From Citrobacter rodentium NBRC 105723 = DSM 16636 (lineage in GTDB: Bacteria; Pseudomonadota; Gammaproteobacteria; Enterobacterales; Enterobacteriaceae), in assembly GCF_021278985.1 (NCBI RefSeq), contig NZ_CP082833.1, positions 4,960,001 to 5,024,000 of the forward strand: a DNA stretch of 64,000 bases, written 5' to 3'. Position 1 is the first letter of the stretch, and each line of letters begins with the position of its first letter. The position numbers were made by a program, and so were the translations under genes. The notes beneath the pieces are model-generated. The model ran no database searches. It worked only from the letters and a program-made list of their open reading frames with translations, and was not told where the DNA came from. Below, one piece after another: positions 16,208-24,795 of this stretch.

Positions 16208-16717
16208 ATGTCTTCCCGCAATAACCCGGCGCGTGTCGCCATCGTGATGGGGTCCAAAAGCGACTGGGCTACCATGCAGTTCGCCGCCGAAATCTTCGAC
16301 ATACTGAACGTCCCGCACCACACAGAGGTGGTCTCCGCGCATCGCACGCCTGATAAGCTGTTCAGCTTCGCCGAAAGTGCGGAAGAAAACGGCTATCAAG
16401 TGATTATCGCCGGTGCCGGCGGCGCGGCGCATCTTCCGGGTATGATTGCAGCGAAAACGCTGGTGCCGGTGCTGGGCGTACCGGTACAAAGCGCGGCGCT
16501 GAGCGGCGTCGACAGTCTTTACTCCATCGTGCAGATGCCGCGCGGTATTCCGGTCGGAACGCTGGCGATTGGTAAAGCGGGTGCGGCGAACGCGGCGCTG
16601 CTGGCAGCGCAAATTCTGGCGACCCACGACAAAGAGCTGCATCAGCGGCTGAGCGCCTGGCGTAAAGCGCAAACGGATGAGGTGCTTGAGAACCCGGATC
16701 CGCGAGGTGGCGCATGA
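16208..16717 (+). CDS. purE: PurE, N5-carboxyaminoimidazole ribonucleotide mutase
   Basis: A 169-residue class I PurE that moves the carboxylate of N5-CAIR to carbon, giving CAIR, in de novo purine synthesis. Motifs: VAIVMGSKSDW, EVVSAHRTPDKL with the catalytic His, GAGGAAHLPGM, and VPVQSAALSGVDSLYSIVQMP. The frame is open upstream, but the ATG at 16208 follows a CAGGAG site and matches the family. Its 3' end overlaps purK by 4 bp (ATGA), so the two enzymes, which act in sequence, are translated together. Confidence 0.98.
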   Translation: MSSRNNPARVAIVMGSKSDWATMQFAAEIFDILNVPHHTEVVSAHRTPDKLFSFAESAEENGYQVIIAGAGGAAHLPGMIAAKTLVPVLGVPVQSAALSGVDSLYSIVQMPRGIPVGTLAIGKAGAANAALLAAQILATHDKELHQRLSAWRKAQTDEVLENPDPRGGA

Positions 16718-17781
16718 AACAGGTTTGCGTACTGGGCAACGGACAGCTGGGGCGGATGCTGCGCCAGGCTGGCGAACCGCTGGGCATTGCCGTCTGGCCG
16801 GTCGGGCTGGACGCGGAGCCTGCCGCGGTGCCGTTCCGGCAAAGCGTCATTACCGCTGAAATTGAACGCTGGCCGGAAACGGCGCTGACCCGCGAACTGG
16901 CGCAGCACCCGGCTTTCGTTAACCGCGACGTGTTCCCGATTATTGCCGATCGTCTGACGCAAAAACAGCTGTTCGATAAGCTCAGCCTGGCGACCGCGCC
17001 GTGGCAGCTGCTGGCGGACAGCAGTGAATGGCCTGCGATATTTGCGCGGCTGGGCGAACTGGCGATCGTTAAACGTCGCGTCGGCGGCTACGATGGCCGC
17101 GGCCAGTGGCGTCTGCGCGCCGCTGATACCGACCCGCTTCCGGCGGACTGCTATGGCGAGTGTATCATTGAGCAGGGCATTAATTTCTCTGCGGAGGTGT
17201 CGCTGGTAGGCGCGCGCGCCTTTGACGGCAGCACGGTGTTCTACCCGCTGACGCATAATCTGCATCAGGAAGGCATACTGCGCACCAGCGTTGCCTTCCC
17301 GCAGGCTAATGCAAAGCAGCAGGCGCAGGCGGAATCAATGCTGTCGGCGATTATGCATGAGCTGAATTACGTCGGCGTGATGGCGATGGAGTGCTTTGTC
17401 ACCCCGGAAGGGCTGCTTATCAACGAACTGGCGCCGCGCGTACACAACAGCGGCCACTGGACGCAGAACGGCGCCAGCATCAGCCAGTTTGAACTGCATC
17501 TGCGGGCGATTACCGGCCTGCCGCTGCCGCCCCCGGTCGTCAACAGCCCGTCGGTGATGGTGAATCTGATTGGCAGCGATCTCAACTACGACTGGCTGAA
17601 GCTGCCGCTGGTGCATCTGCACTGGTACGACAAAGAGGTGCGTCCGGGCCGTAAAGTAGGTCACCTGAACCTGACCGACAGCGACACCGCGCGTCTGAGC
17701 GCGACGCTGGAAGCTCTCGCCCCGCTGCTACCGCCGGAATACGCCAGCGGTATCGCCTGGGCGCAAAGCCAGCTGCAATAA
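16714..17781 (+). CDS. purK: PurK, N5-carboxyaminoimidazole ribonucleotide synthase
   Basis: A 355-residue ATP-grasp enzyme that carboxylates AIR with bicarbonate and ATP to N5-CAIR, the substrate of PurE. Motifs: VCVLGNGQLGRM (N-terminal glycine-rich strand), KRRVGGYDGRGQW (ATP-grasp loop), and the metal-binding FVTPEGLLINELAPRVHNSGH. Length equals the E. coli protein. A GC-rich inverted repeat (GGGGAAGGA and TCCTTCCCC, near 17797-17817) follows the stop and may end the operon, although no T-run is present. Confidence 0.98.
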   Translation: MKQVCVLGNGQLGRMLRQAGEPLGIAVWPVGLDAEPAAVPFRQSVITAEIERWPETALTRELAQHPAFVNRDVFPIIADRLTQKQLFDKLSLATAPWQLLADSSEWPAIFARLGELAIVKRRVGGYDGRGQWRLRAADTDPLPADCYGECIIEQGINFSAEVSLVGARAFDGSTVFYPLTHNLHQEGILRTSVAFPQANAKQQAQAESMLSAIMHELNYVGVMAMECFVTPEGLLINELAPRVHNSGHWTQNGASISQFELHLRAITGLPLPPPVVNSPSVMVNLIGSDLNYDWLKLPLVHLHWYDKEVRPGRKVGHLNLTDSDTARLSATLEALAPLLPPEYASGIAWAQSQLQ

Positions 17782-17877
17782 AACAATTCGTGCCAGGGGG
17801 AAGGATCTTCCTTCCCCGTTCCCGCCCTCAGCGCGTAAAATCCCTTCCATTGCGGTTTTGTATTTTCAGGATTTCAC

Positions 17878-18948
17878 ATGAACGATGGTACGGACTATCG
17901 CGCGCTGCTTAGCGCCGATACGCCCTTAATTGATGTCCGCGCGCTGGTTGAATTTCAGCAGGGCGCGATGCCCGGCGCAATCAATTTACCGCTGATGAAC
18001 GATGAGGAGCGCGCCGCCGTCGGCACCTGCTACAAACGTCAGGGTCCGGAGGCTGCTCTGGCGCTGGGTCATCAGCTGGTTTGCGGCGACATACGCCAGC
18101 AGCGTCTGGAGGCCTGGATTGCGGCATGTCGGCGACATCCGCACGGCTACCTGTGCTGCGCCCGCGGCGGTCAGCGCTCGCATATTACCCAACAGTGGCT
18201 GCGCGAAGCCGGTATCGATTACCCGCTGATTAAAGGCGGCTACAAAGCGCTGCGCCAGGCGGCGATAGCGGCGACGGAAGAACTGGTGCAAAAACCGATT
18301 GTGCTGATCGGCGGCTGCACCGGCAATGGCAAAACGCAGCTGGTTCAGCAACGGTCGGACGGGGTAGATCTGGAAGGTCTTGCGCGCCATCGCGGCTCGT
18401 CGTTTGGCCGCACGCTGGAGGCGCAGCTCAGCCAGGCGAGCTTCGAAAACCTGCTGGCGGTGACCTTACTGAAAAAACAGACCTCGCGCTGGGTACTGGA
18501 GGATGAGGGGCGGATGATTGGCTCGAACCATCTGCCGGAATGTCTGCGCGCGCGTATGGCGCAGGCGACCATCGCCGTGGTTGACGATCCGTTTGCGCGC
18601 CGTCTGGAGCGCCTGCGCGAAGAGTATTTCGTCCGCATGCATCATGATTTCACCCACGCATATGGAGAAGTGCAGGGCTGGCAGGAATACAGTGAATATC
18701 TGCACCACGGGCTTTTCGCTATTCGCCGCCGTCTGGGCCTGCAACGTTTTGCCGAACTGTCCGCGAAGCTGGAGGCCGCGCTTGCCGAACAGCGCCGCAC
18801 CGGCAGCACCGACGCGCATTTCAGCTGGCTGTCGCCGCTGCTGGAAGAGTATTACGACCCGATGTACCGCTATCAGCTGGAAAAGAAAGCGGACAAGATT
18901 GCGTTTCGCGGGACGTTTGAAGAGGTGGCGGACTGGCTGCGCGGTTAA
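17878..18948 (+). CDS. selU: SelU (YbbB), tRNA 2-selenouridine/geranyl-2-thiouridine synthase
   Basis: A 356-residue enzyme replacing sulfur by selenium at the wobble 2-thiouridine of tRNAs for Lys, Glu and Gln, through a geranylated intermediate. An N-terminal rhodanese domain (about residues 1-135) starts with PLIDVRALVEFQQGAMPGAINLP and has the active Cys in the LCCARGGQRS loop. A C-terminal P-loop domain has GGCTGNGKT near 145-153 and RHRGSSFG. Length is normal for the family. The REP array begins just after the stop. Confidence 0.96.
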   Translation: MNDGTDYRALLSADTPLIDVRALVEFQQGAMPGAINLPLMNDEERAAVGTCYKRQGPEAALALGHQLVCGDIRQQRLEAWIAACRRHPHGYLCCARGGQRSHITQQWLREAGIDYPLIKGGYKALRQAAIAATEELVQKPIVLIGGCTGNGKTQLVQQRSDGVDLEGLARHRGSSFGRTLEAQLSQASFENLLAVTLLKKQTSRWVLEDEGRMIGSNHLPECLRARMAQATIAVVDDPFARRLERLREEYFVRMHHDFTHAYGEVQGWQEYSEYLHHGLFAIRRRLGLQRFAELSAKLEAALAEQRRTGSTDAHFSWLSPLLEEYYDPMYRYQLEKKADKIAFRGTFEEVADWLRG

Positions 18949-18953
18949 AAAAA

Positions 18954-18986
18954 GCGCCGGGTGGCGGCTTCGCCTTACCCGGCCTA
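18954..18986. repeat. REP element behind selU
   Basis: GCGCCGGGTGGCGGC ... GCCTTACCCGGCC is a degenerate REP palindrome directly behind the stop. It differs in sequence from the tandem array that follows and may be the original element at this site. Confidence 0.75.
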
Positions 18987-19002
18987 CAAACTACGCATCC
19001 GA

Positions 19003-19745
19003 AATGACGACAAATTACGTATCCGTAGGCCGGATAAGACGCAACGCGTCGCCGTCCGGCATGACGACAAATCACGTATCCGTAGGCCGGATAAGACGCA
19101 ACGCGTCGCCATCCGGCATTGCGACATATTACGTATCCGTAGGCCGCATAAGACGCAACGCGTCGCCATCCGGCATGACGACAAATTACGTATCCGTAGG
19201 CCGGAAAGACGCAACGCGTCGCCATCCGGCATTACGACAAATTACGTATCCGTAGGCCGGAAAGACGCAACGCGTCGCCATCCGGCATGACGACATATTA
19301 CGTATCCGTGGACCGGATAAGACGCAACGCGTCGCCATCCGGCATTACGACATATTACGTATCCGTAGGCCGGATAAGACGCAACGCGTCGCCATCCGGC
19401 ATTGCGACATATTACGTATCCGTAGGCCGGATAAGACGCAACGCGTCGCCATCCGGCATGACGACAAATTAGGTATCCGTAGGCGGATAAGACGCAACGC
19501 GTCGCCATCCGGCATTACGACATATTACGTATCCGTGGGCCGGATAAGACGCAACGCGTCGCCATCCGGCATGACGACATATTACGTATCCGTAGGCCGG
19601 AAAGACGCAACGCGTCGCCATCCGGCATTACGACATATTACGTATCCGTAGGCCGGATAAGACGCAACGCGTCGCCATCCGGCATTGCGACATATTACGT
19701 ATCCGTAGGCCGGATAAGACGCAACGCGTCGCCATCCGGCATTAC
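19003..19745. repeat. Tandem array of 13 REP-like 57-bp units
   Basis: The core GACGCAACGCGTCGCC begins at 19038, 19095, 19152, 19208, 19264, 19321, 19378, 19435, 19491, 19548, 19604, 19661 and 19718: 13 copies all in one orientation, spaced 56 or 57 bp. Each unit is an inverted repeat (GTAGGCCGGATAAG ... CATCCGGCAT around the ACGCGT centre) plus a linker of about 19 bp containing CGACA(A/T)ATTACGTATCC. The single-base spacing changes come from GGAAAG replacing GGATAAG in three units and a lost C in one. The two bases after CCGGCAT vary among GA, TA and TG, with GA-TA-TG repeated in units 5-7 and 10-12, suggesting block duplication. Open frames through it are by-products. Confidence 0.95.
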
Positions 19746-19762
19746 AGATACCGGCGTCAGAC

Positions 19763-20896
19763 TCAGAAGTCGTAACGCAGACGCACCAGGTTCATGTCGC
19801 CCAGGTTGTCGGTGCTGGAGGTGAACACGTGTTCGTAATCAACGCGGAAACCGTAATCCAGCTGGAAGCTGATGCCCACGCCGTTGTCGGTACGCAGGTA
19901 ATCACGTCCATTGACGTATTCAATACGGTCGCCCATAAAGTACGGCTGAATGGATTTCACCGCGTACTGGTTGATCGGGAAGGTATAGCCCGCAAAGTAT
20001 TCCAGACCCCATGCGTCACCGGCAAAGTAATCGTTTACTGACACTTTTTTGGTGGTCATGAAGTTCTGATACCAGCCGCCGCCCATAGAGAGGGTCCAGT
20101 TATCCGGCGTCCAGCTCAGCGCCGTACCGACGATGTTCTGATCGTAAGTCTTATTACCATTGCCGCGCATTTCCGCGCGGGTGTAGTTCCACGCCGTACC
20201 CCAGCTCAGATCGTCCGTAATATGATAATCCGCGCCCAGAGAGCCGCCGCCTTTACGCTTATAGTTCAGACCATTGTTGGCGTTGTAGTCATCGCTGAAC
20301 AGATAAGAAGCGAAGAGATCGACGTCGCCGACGGTTTTCTTATATTTCAGCATCTTACGAGAGCGATATGAGCCATCATAGTCGCCATTGATCCCGTTAC
20401 CCGGCGCCTGACCAATCATGTCATAGTCCCAGATATCGGTTTTTGCGCCCACCACATCGTAATAGACGCTGTTTTGTTGACCGAAGGTCAGCGTACCCCA
20501 GGTATTGCTTTTCAGACCGGTGTACAGCATACGGCGGGTGGTATCGTGGGCGCCTTCAGCATAGTGGTTATCCCAGTTGAACTGCGCCGGAATGTTGACG
20601 CCCAGTTCGTAGTAGCTGATCCAACTGATGTCATCAAACAGATAGTAATCAGCCGCAAAACGGAAGCGGGTGCCGCCGTCGAAGCCGTTACGCTTATAGC
20701 CGTTTGCGCCGTCATCGCCGGTCATATTCTGGAACTGAGGACGAATACTCCCGCCCACGGTGAAATTAAGACGGCTCAGCGGGTTGCCCGCCTGTGGATC
20801 TTGTTTCAGAACAGTGATTTCCGCCTGAGAAGCGAAAGGTGCCAGTGCCACTATCGCGCCGATCGATGCCGCCAGCGCTGTTGTTTTTATAGTCAT
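19763..20896 (-). CDS. Outer-membrane porin of the general Gram-negative type
   Basis: A 377-residue protein with a 25-residue Sec signal peptide (MTIKTTALAASIGAIVALAPFASQAE). The mature part alternates polar and hydrophobic residues as in 16-stranded trimeric porins, contains the TWGTLTFGQQNSVYYDVVG segment with a likely constriction loop after it (TDIWDYDMIGQAPGNGINGDYDG), and ends in LVRLRYDF with the C-terminal Phe recognised by the BAM complex. It is not OmpC, OmpF or PhoE. It lies between selU and ybbP, the spot occupied by rhsD in K-12, so it is accessory. Substrate range is unknown. Confidence 0.85.
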   Translation of the reverse strand: MTIKTTALAASIGAIVALAPFASQAEITVLKQDPQAGNPLSRLNFTVGGSIRPQFQNMTGDDGANGYKRNGFDGGTRFRFAADYYLFDDISWISYYELGVNIPAQFNWDNHYAEGAHDTTRRMLYTGLKSNTWGTLTFGQQNSVYYDVVGAKTDIWDYDMIGQAPGNGINGDYDGSYRSRKMLKYKKTVGDVDLFASYLFSDDYNANNGLNYKRKGGGSLGADYHITDDLSWGTAWNYTRAEMRGNGNKTYDQNIVGTALSWTPDNWTLSMGGGWYQNFMTTKKVSVNDYFAGDAWGLEYFAGYTFPINQYAVKSIQPYFMGDRIEYVNGRDYLRTDNGVGISFQLDYGFRVDYEHVFTSSTDNLGDMNLVRLRYDF

Positions 20897-21075
20897 TATT
20901 TTTTCCTTGATAGATTTCCTGCTAATTATTCAGCAATTAAATGTTAACTGGGTTTACTGCGGGTGTGTTGGCGGGTTTTTAATGATTTGTGCTGTTAAAC
21001 GTTGAATGATTATCAATTTATGCTATTAAAAAACAATGCACCGGTATAAAAACCGGCGCGTCATTATCACACGGC

Positions 21076-23490
21076 TTAACTATTAAACTGGCGGAAAAGC
21101 GCTTTTCCTTTCAGCAAACGAACGCCAAGCCAGCCGCCGCAGGCGGAAAGCAGCAGCGCGCCGCAAACCGGCAGGACGGCCCACAAACGCCAGTCCGGCT
21201 GCCAGGGAAAATCAAACACCCTGGTCTGCAATACGGCAAGCGCCGTTTCCGCGCCAATCGCCGCAACCAGTCCGGAAACCAGTCCCAGCATGGCAAATTC
21301 GCACCACAGCGTGGTTCGCAACAGTCTCCTGCCCGCTCCCAGCGTGCGCCAGACCACCAGCTCCTGATGGCGTTGCCGCATCCCCACCTGCACCTGCGCC
21401 AGCAGCAGCAGCAGGCCACAGGCGGTGACCAGCACCACCATCACCTCCAGCGCCCGGCTCACCTGCTCCAGCACCTGCCCGACCTGCTTCAGGATTGCGC
21501 CGATATCCAGCAGGCTGATGGTCGGGAATTCGCGGTTAAGCTGCGTCAGCATCGCGTTGCCGTTTTCCCAACGAAAGCTGGTCAGCCAGCTTTGCGGCTG
21601 TCCATCCAGCGCGCCGGACGGGAAGATAAAAAAGAAGTTTGGCCGCAGGCTTTCCCAGTCAACCTTACGCAGACTGCTGACTTTGGCGCTGAACGCCTGG
21701 GTGTCGCCGATAAAAGTCACGGTATCGCCCAAAGAGACGTTGAGCCGCTTCGCCAGCCCCTCCTCCATAGACACTTCCCCCTTTGCCGGCGGCCAGCTAC
21801 CAGCAACGATCGGGTTGTGATCCGGACGGGTATCCTGCCACGTCAGGTTCAGCTCACGGTTCAGCGCCTCATCGGAATTGCCTTCGGTCGGCTGGCTGTT
21901 AATCGCCGTCAGGCGCGCCCGCACGATCGGATAAAACGCTTCCGGGATCACCTGATGCTCTGAAAGAAATGCCTTCACCTGCGGCACCTGTTCTGTGGCG
22001 ATGTTGATCAGAAAATAGTTGGGGCTTTCCGGCGGCAGCTGCTGCTGCCAGCGATCGAGCAGATCGCCGCGCAGCACCAGCAGCAGCGCCAGCAGCATAA
22101 ACGACAGCGAGAACGCGGAAAGCTGACTCAGCGTCGACCACGGCTGACGCAACAGACGACTCACGGCCAGGCGCAGCGGCAGCGACGAAAGCGTCAGCCC
22201 GCGCAGGACATTGAGCAGCATCCACCCCAGCACGCCGCAAAGCAGCGCCAGCACCACCGCGCCTGCCAGCACCGCCCACAGCAGCGGGCTTCCTCCCATT
22301 AACCCCGCCAGCAACAGCACCACCACTACGCTCACTACCGGCAGATAAAACTTCAGCGGCCAGACGTTAGCCACCACATCGCGTCGCAGCACCCGCAGCG
22401 GCTGCGTCGCCAGCAGCAGGCGATACGGACGCAGACCGACCAGCAGCGAAATCACCAGCATGGTGCCCAGCGCCCAGAGCCACGGCCAGAGGCTGGCGGG
22501 CGGCAGCGCCGAGGGCAGCACCGGTTTAAGCAGCACCATCAGCACCTTCTCAAACAGCAGCCCCATCGCCCCGCCGGTCACGCCGGAAAGCGCCAGCACC
22601 ATCAGCCACTGACCAACAATCAGCCTGCGCAGCTGCGCCCTGCCCGCGCCGAGGGTTTTCAGGATCGCCACCAGATCGTAGCGGCTACGGCAGTAGTGAC
22701 TCATCGCCACCGCCACAGCGGCAACCGCCAACAGCAGGGTTAACAGCGCCGACAGCAGTAAGAACTGCTGCGAACGCTCCAGCGATTTCCCGAGCGCGCC
22801 CTCATCCTGCTCCAGCCCGTACCAGCGATGCTCTGGCTTAAGCTGCGGCAACAGCCATTTTTCATAGCCGTCGAGCTGCTGTGGCGTACCGCCGAACTTA
22901 TAGCGCCACGTCACGCGGCTGCCCGGCTGTACAGCGCCGGTTTTTTCGACATCGGCGATATTCATCATCAACCGCGGCGCCATCTGGAAGGGGTTAAAGC
23001 CGGAATCCGGCTCCTGCACCACCTCGCCGGCAATGCGCAGCGTGGCGTCACCGACGTCAATGGTATCGCCGGGTTTCAGATTGAGCAGCGCCATCAGCCG
23101 CGGCGCGAGCAGCACCGACCCCGGCTGCGGCTTCAGCCCCGGCGGACGCGTTTCCAGTTCGCCGTACATCGGATAAACCTCGTCAACCGCTTTGACGTTG
23201 GCGAGCTGCGGCGTATCGCCGGCAAAGGTCATGGTGGCAAAGGACAGCTGTTCGCCCACCTTCAGACCGCGCTGACGCGCTTCGTCGATCCACGCCTGCG
23301 GCACGACGCGAGAACTGCGCAACGCCCGGTCGCCCGCCATAAAATCACGGCTTTGCTGACTTAAGCCTTTCTCCATGCGATCGCTGATATTGCCCAGCGC
23401 CAGCACGCAGGCCACCGCCAGGCTCAGCGCCAGCCAGACTATCAGCAGCGAGGGAGAGCGCCATTCGCGCCAGAACCAGCGTGCAATCAT
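21076..23490 (-). CDS. ybbP: YbbP, FtsX-like ABC transporter permease
   Basis: An 804-residue inner-membrane permease, very close to E. coli YbbP. One N-terminal helix (SLLIVWLALSLAVACVLAL) is followed by a large periplasmic domain, then helices near residue 250-380, a second block near 400-490 (FYLPVVSVVVVLLLAGLM), a second periplasmic domain, and FtsX-type helices at the C-terminus (VMVVLVTACGLLLLLAQVQVG). Start: the ATG at 23490 overlaps the ybbA stop (ATGA) and matches the family, in preference to a start 48 bp upstream. With YbbA it forms an exporter associated with TesA; substrate unsettled. Confidence 0.95.
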   Translation of the reverse strand: MIARWFWREWRSPSLLIVWLALSLAVACVLALGNISDRMEKGLSQQSRDFMAGDRALRSSRVVPQAWIDEARQRGLKVGEQLSFATMTFAGDTPQLANVKAVDEVYPMYGELETRPPGLKPQPGSVLLAPRLMALLNLKPGDTIDVGDATLRIAGEVVQEPDSGFNPFQMAPRLMMNIADVEKTGAVQPGSRVTWRYKFGGTPQQLDGYEKWLLPQLKPEHRWYGLEQDEGALGKSLERSQQFLLLSALLTLLLAVAAVAVAMSHYCRSRYDLVAILKTLGAGRAQLRRLIVGQWLMVLALSGVTGGAMGLLFEKVLMVLLKPVLPSALPPASLWPWLWALGTMLVISLLVGLRPYRLLLATQPLRVLRRDVVANVWPLKFYLPVVSVVVVLLLAGLMGGSPLLWAVLAGAVVLALLCGVLGWMLLNVLRGLTLSSLPLRLAVSRLLRQPWSTLSQLSAFSLSFMLLALLLVLRGDLLDRWQQQLPPESPNYFLINIATEQVPQVKAFLSEHQVIPEAFYPIVRARLTAINSQPTEGNSDEALNRELNLTWQDTRPDHNPIVAGSWPPAKGEVSMEEGLAKRLNVSLGDTVTFIGDTQAFSAKVSSLRKVDWESLRPNFFFIFPSGALDGQPQSWLTSFRWENGNAMLTQLNREFPTISLLDIGAILKQVGQVLEQVSRALEVMVVLVTACGLLLLLAQVQVGMRQRHQELVVWRTLGAGRRLLRTTLWCEFAMLGLVSGLVAAIGAETALAVLQTRVFDFPWQPDWRLWAVLPVCGALLLSACGGWLGVRLLKGKALFRQFNS

Positions 23491-24173
23491 ACCTCCTCCT
23501 GCAACAGCCCGTTCACCAGACGCAAACGCCTGTCGCAACGCGCCGCCAGCTGCGGATCGTGGGTCACCAGAATCAGCGTCGTGCCGTGTTCCCGATTCAG
23601 TGAAAACAGCAGATCGGCAATTTTATCGCCGGTCTGGCGATCGAGGTTGCCGGTCGGTTCATCGGCAAACAGCACTTCGGGACGACCATTAAACGCCCGC
23701 GCCAGCGCCACGCGCTGCTGTTCGCCGCCGGAAAGCTGCGCCGGAAGATGATCAAGCCGTTTACCCAGCCCCAGCTGTTCGAGCAGCGCTTTCGCCCCTT
23801 CCCGACTTTGGCCGCTGTGTTCTCCGCGCAACAGCGCAGGCAGCTCAACGTTTTCCAGCGCGTTCAGCGTCGGGATCAGCATAAACGACTGGAAAACAAA
23901 GCCGACGTGCTGCGCGCGCAGCTGGGCGCGCGCCTCTTCATCCATGCGGTGCAGCGGTTTGCCGACGAGGCTGACTTCGCCGCTGCTGCCGTCATCAAGT
24001 CCGGCAAGGATCGCCAGCAGCGTTGATTTGCCTGAACCCGACTCGCCAATCAGCGCGATGGTTTCGGCGCGTTTGACAACCAGTTCAACTCCGGTAAGGA
24101 TGGAAAGCTCATGCTCCCCCTGACCGACGGACTTCTTAAGATGGTGAACTTCAACAATGTTTTCCGCTGGCAT
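23487..24173 (-). CDS. ybbA: YbbA, ABC transporter ATP-binding protein
   Basis: A 228-residue ATPase of the LolD/MacB type. Walker A is GESGSGKST near residue 42, the Q-loop VFQSFMLIPTLNALENVELP, the signature LSGGEQQRVALARAF, Walker B VLFADEPTGNLD and the switch His in LVTHDPQ. It partners YbbP, whose start it overlaps by 4 bp. Its 5' end overlaps divergent tesA by 33 bp, so the two opposite transcripts share sequence. Confidence 0.96.
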   Translation of the reverse strand: MPAENIVEVHHLKKSVGQGEHELSILTGVELVVKRAETIALIGESGSGKSTLLAILAGLDDGSSGEVSLVGKPLHRMDEEARAQLRAQHVGFVFQSFMLIPTLNALENVELPALLRGEHSGQSREGAKALLEQLGLGKRLDHLPAQLSGGEQQRVALARAFNGRPEVLFADEPTGNLDRQTGDKIADLLFSLNREHGTTLILVTHDPQLAARCDRRLRLVNGLLQEEV

Positions 24174-24767
24174 TTGCCCTTCCTGTTCCTGATCCTGTTT
24201 ACCTGTCGGTCCGTTGCGGCTGACACGTTATTAATCCTGGGTGATAGCCTGAGCGCTGGCTACCGGATGTCCGCCAGTGCGGCATGGCCTGCGCTGTTGA
24301 ATGATAAATGGCACAGCAAAACTACGATCGTCAACGCCAGCATAAGCGGCGACACCAGCGGGCAAGCGCTGGCGCGGCTGCCTGCCCTGCTAAAACAGCA
24401 TCAACCGCGCTGGGTACTGGTCGAACTTGGCGGCAACGACGGCCTGCGCGGCTTCTCGCCTGCGCAAACCGAGCAGACGCTGCGCACGATTCTGCAGAAC
24501 GTTAAGGCCGCCAGCGCCGAACCGCTGCTGATGCAAATTCGCCTGCCCGCAAACTACGGTCGCCGTTATAATGAAACCTTTAGCGCTATCTATCCAAAAC
24601 TCGCCAGTGAGTTTGATATTCCTCTGTTACCCTTTTTCATGGAAGAGGTCTATCTGAAACCCCAATGGATGCAGGATGATGGTATTCATCCTAATCGCGA
24701 TGCTCAGCCGTTTATCGCCGACTGGATGGCGAAGCAGCTGAGTCCTTTAGTAAAATACGAGTCGTAA
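24141..24767 (+). CDS. tesA: TesA, multifunctional acyl-CoA thioesterase I / lysophospholipase
   Basis: A 208-residue periplasmic SGNH hydrolase that cleaves acyl-CoA, lysophospholipids and arylesters. A signal peptide of about 26 residues (HLPFLFLILFTCRSVAA) precedes the mature start ADTLLILGDSLSAGYR, which holds the nucleophilic Ser in block I. Block III is ELGGNDGLRG and block V DDGIHPN with the catalytic Asp and His. The frame is open further upstream, but the ATG at 24141 fits the family. It is transcribed divergently from ybbA with overlapping 5' ends. Confidence 0.97.
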   Translation: MVNFNNVFRWHLPFLFLILFTCRSVAADTLLILGDSLSAGYRMSASAAWPALLNDKWHSKTTIVNASISGDTSGQALARLPALLKQHQPRWVLVELGGNDGLRGFSPAQTEQTLRTILQNVKAASAEPLLMQIRLPANYGRRYNETFSAIYPKLASEFDIPLLPFFMEEVYLKPQWMQDDGIHPNRDAQPFIADWMAKQLSPLVKYES

Positions 24768-24795
24768 TACAACGGAGATCCTGACAGGTAAAGTT

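Noticed and set aside
18518..19508. Open frames encoding repeated peptides (such as VSVGRIRRNASPSG) on both strands of the array
   Set aside because: They arise because 57 is a multiple of three and no stop occurs in the unit. There are no ribosome sites, and 56-bp units break the phase.
19003..19745. CRISPR array
   Set aside because: Regular 57-bp spacing looks like it, but the stretches between the palindromes are nearly identical and not unique spacers, and no cas gene is near. It is a REP-type tandem array.
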